From Macrotis lagotis (Eukaryota > Chordata > Mammalia > Peramelemorphia > Peramelidae): a stretch of 64,000 bases of DNA. A program made the position numbers and the translations under genes. The notes beneath the pieces are model-generated. The model made no database searches and was not told the origin of the DNA. It was given only the letters and a program-made list of their open reading frames with translations. Location: assembly GCF_037893015.1 (NCBI RefSeq), contig NC_133666.1, positions 625,221,852 to 625,285,851 of the forward strand, read 5' to 3'. Positions 57,305-64,000 of the stretch are shown piece by piece (the first letter of the stretch is position 1; every line of letters starts with the position of its first letter).

Positions 57305-57622
57305 TGCCTTGATGTTTGTCCTTTGTTCTAGAAGAAGCCTACAACATCAGGGATGCTATGACAAGCATATAAATTGGATTTGAGTGAGGGGGAGCTGTGC
57401 TAAGTCATCAGTCTCATTTTTTTTCCTCTGAAGTCATCTGGGTCCAGTGGTCAACCATTAACCAGAATGACTGGAGATGGTCCTTGATCAAGGCAATCAG
57501 GGTTAAGTGACTTGCCCAAGGTCACACAGCTAGTAAGTGTCAAGTGTCTGAGATCAAATTTGAACTCAGGTCCTTATGACTCCAGGGCTGGTGCTCTATC
57601 CACTACATCCCCTAGCTGCCCA
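57305..57622 (-). mobile_element. Long CORE-SINE subfamily, reversed
   Basis: tgtttgtcctttgttctaga, acaacatcagggatgctatg, then the reversed tRNA-like half. Confidence 0.78.
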
Positions 57623-58502
57623 ACTACCCAAGTGCTTTACATGATTCTTGAATGGCCTTTCTCAACCATAAGCAAAAGAAAAGCCAAAGGCAAAGAAAAT
57701 TCGTTTGTTATCTGAGGTGGAAACTTGGTCCACACTGAACTTTTCAAAGCACATGGAGATTTCCCTGCAGGGATTAAGAACTTGACTTCAACTAGACAGC
57801 ACTCTTATTTCAGAGGAGAAACTTTTCCAATTGAAAACTCTTCCGTGGTTCCCTCAGTGCATAAACCTTTGGAATGTGGAAAAAATTTTCAAACCTCTTT
57901 TTCTAGCAAAATCTTCTAGGAATCCCCATAATATAGATGATCCCCAAGTTCAAGAATTCAGAGACAGCCTTCTAGTGAGAGATTGTAAATTTCCTGAGTA
58001 GAGTGCCTCCTAGTAAGAGAGGAGGGTTTTGGTCAAACAAAGGACAGCAAGGGATCCTTGATAGGAATTCATCAAAAATGGAGGTGAATTATACTGTTTG
58101 TAGGCAGTTAATCCTTTATGTGTTTTCTGCATCTATTTTTGTAATTTTATGAACCATTTGTATTGACTATGGGACAGAATAAAGATTATCCCAAAACAGA
58201 TCAGTGTGATGTTATCCTGAGTGTTCATTCAGGAGTTGGGGATCCTGTTACCCACATCAATAAGTTGTGGAATGACCTAATTGGACATGTATAATCTATA
58301 TTAAATTGCTTATTGTTACAAGAAGGGGAGAACTGATAGAGGGAGAAAATTTGGAACTTGAAATTTTTTAAAAAGTGAATGTTAAAAATTATATGTAAGT
58401 GGGAAAAATAAAATATTATTTTTTAAAATTGGAGATTGACTGACCAAGTTATAATATATAAATGTGATGGAATACTATTGTGCTGTAAGAAATGATAGAG
58501 AT

Positions 58503-58658
58503 GGGGTGGCTAGGTGGTGCAGTAGATAGAGCACTGGCCCTGGAGTCAGGAGTACCTGAGTTCAAATCTGGCCTCAGACACTTAATAATTACCTAGCTGT
58601 GTGGCCTTGGGCAAGCCACTTAACCCCATTGCCTTGCAAAAAAAAAAACCTTAAAAAA
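58503..58658 (+). mobile_element. CORE-SINE
   Basis: Target repeats agaaatgatagagat at 58488 and 58659. Confidence 0.95.
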
Positions 58659-59002
58659 AAGAAATGATAGAGATAGTTTCAAAGAAAGATAAGATTTGTA
58701 TGAAGTTATACAGAGTGAAATGAGCAGAATCAGAAGAAATAATTTATAATTAAATAATTTATAATTAAGTGCTATTATGCTATATTGTATTATATGCAAA
58801 ACTATTAATTCCCTTTTTAGTTCTTTCTTCCATAGACAATACTATAAAAACAAACAACTTGGAAGGATTTGGGAACTCTAATCAGCATGGTCAATTATAA
58901 TTCCAGAGTACTCATGATGAAGCATGAAACTCATGTCCTGATAAAAAGGTAATGGACTCAGAGTACAGAATAAGATCATTTTTTTAAAAAATAGCCAGTT
59001 TA

Positions 59003-59148
59003 GGGGTAGCTAGGTGGCACAGTGGATACAGCTCCCGCCCTGGAGTCAGGAGTAACTGAGTTCAAACCGGGCCTCAGACGCTTAATAGTAACCAAGCTGT
59101 GTGGCCTTAGGCAAGTCACTTAACCCCCTTGCTTTGCAAAAAATAAAA
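59003..59148 (+). mobile_element. CORE-SINE
   Basis: Imperfect target repeats aaatagccagttt at 58990 and aaatagtcaattt at 59146. Confidence 0.92.
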
Positions 59149-59343
59149 TAGTCAATTTGTAAATTTCTTTTATTATATTATTTTACATTTGTAATGGATC
59201 TTGTTTTTCTTACTTTATCAGTAAGGAGATAGGATGGAGAAAACAAAGAACTAAAAATAAATTTAAATTAAAAAAACCCCAACCTTTTTAAAAACATAAT
59301 TACAAAACAAGTATTATATATTATATATCTTCTAAAATACAAT

Positions 59344-59655
59344 GATGGGTGTCCCTCATTCTTGAAGAAGACCATGACATCAGGGAAGGTGATGCCATGA
59401 CAAGCACATGTCTTAGGTTTGAGTTAGTGAGTGCTATGCTAAGTCATCAGCCTCACTTTTTTCCTTCCGTCATCTGGAGATGACTCCGGATATGAATTGG
59501 GACAACTGGATATGTCCCTGGATGTGAGATAATCTGTGTTAAGTGACTTGCCCAAGATCCCATAGCTAGTAAGTAGCGTCTGAGCCTGGATTCAAACTCA
59601 AGTGACCTTGGGCAAGTCATTTAACCCCATTGCCTGACCAAAAAAAAGAAAAAAG
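59344..59655 (-). mobile_element. Long CORE-SINE subfamily, reversed, with an opposite-strand SINE 3' scrap
   Basis: 59344-59592 is reversed long-type text; from about 59600 a plus-strand scrap (gtgaccttgggcaagtcatt) with A-tail follows. Confidence 0.72.
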
Positions 59656-60843
59656 AAAAGAGAGATTATTGGGAGATGGCCACAAGATGGAATGTTAGGA
59701 AGCAGTGGAACTGAGCTCCAATCCACAAACTTCTCCAAGCAGATCTAGTCCATATTATGATAGAAAATCCAGGGGGGAAAATATCACAGTGAATCATTTG
59801 TCCAACTCAACTTGGCATGGGGAGACAAACAGGGAGATTTTGGGGGGACAGACAAGCAAAGAACACACTGAACAAAGCTCTCTAGCACTCAGGGAGAGAC
59901 TATATATATCTTACTGAAGCCCCCCCCCCCATGGGGCACTGCAATGAGGGCAGATACAAATCAGCAGCTTTGCTGTCCCCTACCCAATTCTATATATTGT
60001 TACTCAGGGATGAGGTCCTGGGCTGTGTATGAAGAATGGAGAAAGTTCAGAAGTCAGCAACAGCAGTGGTATGACTAGGATCCCAAGCTCAGAGCAGGGT
60101 CTAATTCTGTGATCTAACCTAAAATAACCAAGGCAGTAATCACAGCTTAAAGGAGAGGCTAAGTTTCTGCCACTTACAACCAATAGTTTTTCCAAATGAC
60201 TAATGAGGTGGAGTACAGTAGAAATCTACTGTGTTTGTGTGTGTTTCTGCAGCAAAGAGATTTTGCCTTAAGGACCACTTTAGGAGCACTGAAATTTGAA
60301 GGTTCCCTGGCTGTTCTTGAGATTCTGGAATAACACAATACTCAATTTTCCAAGAAAGCAACAGGACAAGCCATGATATTCCCCTTCCCTCCAAAAAGTG
60401 TGGCAAAACCCAATTCTAATACTAAGTTCAACATCATAAAGTAGACTTAGAAGAATGGAGAAAGAAAAACCCCCCACCATGATAACCAATTCTGTTGGCA
60501 GAGATTTTCAAGACACAAATACAGAAAAAGAGAATGACTCCAAACATTTATTTACATGCAAAGACTTGGAGAAAAACACAGCTTGGCAATTTGGAACTTT
60601 GCTCAAAGGGCAATAAAAACTATGTATATCTTTTGATCCAGAAATACTACTATTAGGTCTGTATCTCAAAGAGATCATAAGAAAGAGTAAAAACCCCACA
60701 TGTACAAGAATATTTATAACTGCTCTTTTCATAGTGGCAAAGAATTGGAAATTGAGGAGATATTTATCAATTGAGGAATGGCTGAAGAAATTGTGGTATA
60801 TAAATGTGATGGAACACTAATTGTTCTATAAGAAATCATGAGG

Positions 60844-60999
60844 GGGCGGCTAGGTGGTGTAGTGGATAAAGCACCAGCCCTGGAGTCAGGAGTATCTGGG
60901 TTCAAGTCTGGTCTCAGACACTTAATAATTACCTAGCTGTGTGGCCTTGGGCAAGCCACTTTAACCCCATTTGCCTTGCAAAAACCTAAAAAAAAAAAG
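60844..60999 (+). mobile_element. CORE-SINE inserted in L1 tail
   Basis: Flanked by aagaaatcat at 60829 and 60997. Confidence 0.93.
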
Positions 61000-61097
61000 A
61001 AATCATAAAGGATAGGACTTTAGAATAGCATGGAAAGACTTACATGAACTGATGCTGAATGAAGTGAGCAGAACCATAAGAACATTATACACACTAA

Positions 61098-61255
61098 CAG
61101 CTAAGTGGTGCAGTGGATAGAACACCGTCCCTGGAGTCAGGAGGACCCAAGTTTAAATCCAGCCTCAGACACTTAATAATTACCTAAGCTGTGTGGCCTT
61201 AGGCAAGCCACTTAACCTCAATTGCCTTGCAAAAACCTAAAAAAAATTTAAAAAA
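61098..61255 (+). mobile_element. CORE-SINE inserted in L1 tail
   Basis: Plus-strand copy with a shortened 5' edge and A-rich end. Confidence 0.9.
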
Positions 61256-62519
61256 GAATATTCTATTCTACTAATGAGGAAATATGCTTTCAGACAAGTA
61301 AACACAAGGTAGGTGGCAAAGTGGATTGTCTTGGAATCCTTCCTCAAACACTAACTCTGTAAGGGTAAGAGCAAGACTTTTTTAGCCTTTCTCACTCTCA
61401 GTGTCCTTACCTCCCAGAGGCTTTTATGAGCATCAAATGAGATAACAAAGTAAACCTACATAAATATTAGCTCTTTCTATTTAAAGAGGCAGTGATTAGT
61501 AAAGCTTTCCCACAAAGGGTGGAACATGACTTGAACCTTGAAGGAAGCTAGGAATTTGAACCATTTAAGGTAAGGAGGGAAGTACATTCCAAGCATGAAG
61601 AAGGTCAGAGACAACATTGATGCCAGGTATGGGGAATGATTAATTTAACTGAAATGTGAAGTGTCTGAAGTCGAATGATGCAAAGTATGTGCAAGGATAG
61701 GTTTGTGTTAGATCGTGAAGGGCTTTCAATGACAGACCAAGAAGTTTGTATTTGTGAAGGGGGGTGGAGTGAGGCAGGAGAGTAACTTCCACCCACAATA
61801 CCTACTGACATTGGCACTGGAATAGCAACTCAACTGCAAGTTCCTTAAAAGCCACCAGATGGCATTCCAACCTCAAGTCAGTCTGGCTTTCTTTATGAAA
61901 TTTCCACCAGAACCTATGCATCATTCAATGTATTAAATATCTATTCCATTCCAGACAACTGGACTAAGCATTGGAGATATAAAATAAAAGATAAAAGAGA
62001 GTTCCCACCCTCAAGGAGCTCACAGTCTAATGGTAGAGGCAACCAATAAACAACTATGTATGGCAGGAAGGGAGATAATTTAGAACTCAAAGTTTTAAAA
62101 GGGAACGTTGAAAATTGATTTTACATTTAACCAGGGAAAAATAAAATAGAAAATAGAAATTTTTTATGTGCTCACATACACCTCATTGACATTTTTAATT
62201 CCTTTTTGTATCCTTGGATTTCAAAGATATTATTTACATTATAGGCTAGAATACTTTTACTGAATGAAATTGGAAATTTAAGAAAGTCTTTAACTCCCTG
62301 TTTCCTCCAACTTCTATGACATATCTTCCCAAAGTAGCATCAAGGTGTCTGCCAGCCAAGCTGCCAGGGTGATAGAGGCATCTTATATGTTACCAGTTCC
62401 AATCTAGAGATACCTGAGAGTAAGAATCACTCATCATAGTGGAAGAGTTGGAAAATGTAAAGAAGGAAAGGGAGAGCAAAAACCAAAATGTTACATTATC
62501 CTTTTAAGAGTCTCTCAAT

Positions 62520-62673
62520 GGGACAGCTAGGTGGTGCAGTGTATAGAGCACTAGTCCAGAGTCAAGAGTACCTGAGTTCAAATCTGACCTCAGATACTTT
62601 AATAATTACTTAGCTGTGTGGCCTTGGTCAAGTCACTTAACTCTATTGCCTTGCAAAAACAAGCAAACAAAAA
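62520..62673 (+). mobile_element. CORE-SINE
   Basis: Flanked by aagagtctct at 62507 and aagagtccct at 62672. Confidence 0.92.
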
Positions 62674-62679
62674 GAGTCC

Positions 62680-64000
62680 CTTAAGACTCAACTTCCCATG
62701 ACTCCAACAGGTGCCCTTTTATTTACTGAGCTTTTCTTTTCTTCTCTTCTGTTTTTCCTTTTTTAAAGACAAAATTAAAAAATTTGGTGGTACAATTTGC
62801 AAAAGGATTGCTATGACTAGTTAGTATATATTTTGTCTTCATGCCAATGGGAAGTCACTGAAGCTTTTCTTTTTAAAAAAATCCATATATTTGTTGTTAT
62901 CCATTGGGTGAAGAAATACAGTGAAAGATATTTATAACCTGATTTATGACTACATTCATTTGGATAAATTCAAATCATGTCTTTGGAAATATAAAAAAAA
63001 AACCCAGAGAGAATGTGATATTACAACAGCCTATGAAAGGAAGCTTGAACAGAATAGTACTTGATCAATGATGATGTCCCCAATGAACATAAGATTTTAA
63101 AATTTGGGCCTTTGGTTGAAGGCATTCCCATGGTGTATGAGAGCACACTGGGCCCTCCAATATAATTAGCTGACTGAGACTCAGGAGGAAGGACTTGTTA
63201 AAGGAGTTTCACCTTTCCTTGATCTGTAAAATTAACAGAATAGCTGTTTCTCTTTCAAATATCCTTCGTTCCTTCAGAAAACAGTAAAGTGCATCACCAA
63301 ACTTGTGTTCTGGGTTATTTGTGTGTATTGGGACCTGTGGCCAAGCATTAGTTCCTCCCACCCTTCCCAGAAGCAGTTGATGATGACTTGTGACATGGCC
63401 TGAAAGGATAATTCCTGGAACTCAACCCACTGTGTAGAAAAGAAATAATTTTGAATTCCCTAAACAGTGTGATCTTGAAATTACCCTTCTAATCAGAGAA
63501 AGGTCTACTGGACAAGTCCATTTTTGGGGATTGCTTAGTAACCAAAAGTTTATAAATTTCCATATTTTGAAAATTCTAAGATTCACATTCCAGTCTTCCA
63601 TTGGGAGAAGATTTCCTCAATATCATGCTTTTTAGAGAAGGAAAAGATATGTTAATGTAATTCTTGTAGCTAAAGACTAAAACCATTTCATGGGAATGGG
63701 AGAAGCAAGAGATTTGTACCTTGCTATCTCCCATTGTTATCAGGAATTACTTGAGAAGTACAGTCAGATAGGAAGAAGATTGTTTATTTTGTAGCCCCCT
63801 CCCAAAGAATATGCAACTTTCTGAGGAAGTATAAACCAGAGGGTGATATTTCAAGAGTTGGAGAGACTGTGTTGTTTCATGGGGAAAAGGAACTTTCTAC
63901 AATGTTAAAGGATTGCCCCAACAATAATTCCAAATTTAGTTATTTAGTTCTGTTACAGGGGAAGCTGATGGTCTGCTTTGTCTTTTCTGTATATCAATTA
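62680..64000. other. Right edge, no gene or clear repeat
   Basis: AT-rich, with no coding pattern and no recognised repeat. PDE4A, the human neighbour on this side, is not seen. Confidence 0.5.

Larger units (their letters stand above)
58260..59270 (+). mobile_element. L1 3' UTR fragments with two nested SINEs
   Basis: Tail-type text at 58260-58440, 58440-58800 and 58860-59270, with SINEs at 58503-58658 and 59003-59148. The pattern matches that at 1-235 and 53900-54220. Confidence 0.5.
59660..61260 (+). mobile_element. L1 relic: 5' end joined to 3' end
   Basis: Begins gagatggccacaagatggaa, like a marsupial L1 5' UTR, runs to an ORF1-start-like stretch near 60470-60560, then jumps to the L1 3' UTR (ggcaataaaaactatgtata, ggaaattgaggagatattta, atggaacac). 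Most of ORF2 is absent. Two SINEs (60844-60999 and 61098-61255) are inserted in the tail. Confidence 0.65.

Overview
This window is marsupial genomic DNA, probably from an Australian (dasyurid-like) species. The evidence is two intron-split vertebrate genes and about thirty copies of one tRNA-derived CORE-SINE of the MAR1/WSINE1 type (5' end gctaggtggcgcagtgg, 3' end gccttgcaaaaacctaaaaa). There are also L2, L3/CR1, RTE-like and marsupial-type L1 pieces, and no Alu. The species cannot be fixed from sequence alone.

Two complete protein-coding genes lie on the minus strand, head to tail, in the order known at human 19p13.2. TYK2 (JAK-family tyrosine kinase; coding 19085 down to 9367, 23 coding exons, 1197 codons plus stop) lies downstream of CDC37 (HSP90 kinase co-chaperone; coding 37891 down to 31543, 8 exons, 382 codons plus stop). 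All exon borders were read by hand: every intron has GT..AG ends, phases are consistent, and each exon translates to the expected length. Each gene has a CpG-island promoter, TYK2 at about 21.3-22.25 kb and CDC37 at about 37.3-38.1 kb. The two products are functionally linked, because CDC37 delivers client kinases to HSP90 and JAK kinases are HSP90 dependent.

Layout: 1-9.3 kb, repeats (7SL-like retrocopy, RTE-like LINE, SINEs), no gene recognised. 9.37-19.09 kb, TYK2 coding exons. 19.1-22.3 kb, TYK2 5' intron, first-exon region and promoter. 22.3-31.1 kb, intergenic, with an L2 copy and L1 tails. 31.1-38.1 kb, CDC37, with a higher-order tandem repeat in intron 1. 38.1-64 kb, repeat-dominated DNA with a second RTE-like LINE on the opposite strand, L1 pieces, a 5'-truncated NPM3 retrocopy, a split L3/CR1 copy and a local 200-bp duplication. 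The human neighbours PDE4A and ICAM3/RAVER1 are not seen.

The best second-look items are the 152-bp three-monomer array in CDC37 intron 1, a TYK2 SH2-like domain that keeps the phosphotyrosine-binding arginine lost in human TYK2, an AME instead of APE motif in the TYK2 kinase domain, a (GT)n tract fused to a TYK2 splice donor, phased CCAAT boxes at the TYK2 promoter, and reuse of one integration site by the NPM3 retrocopy and a SINE. I did not find a convincing new gene system.
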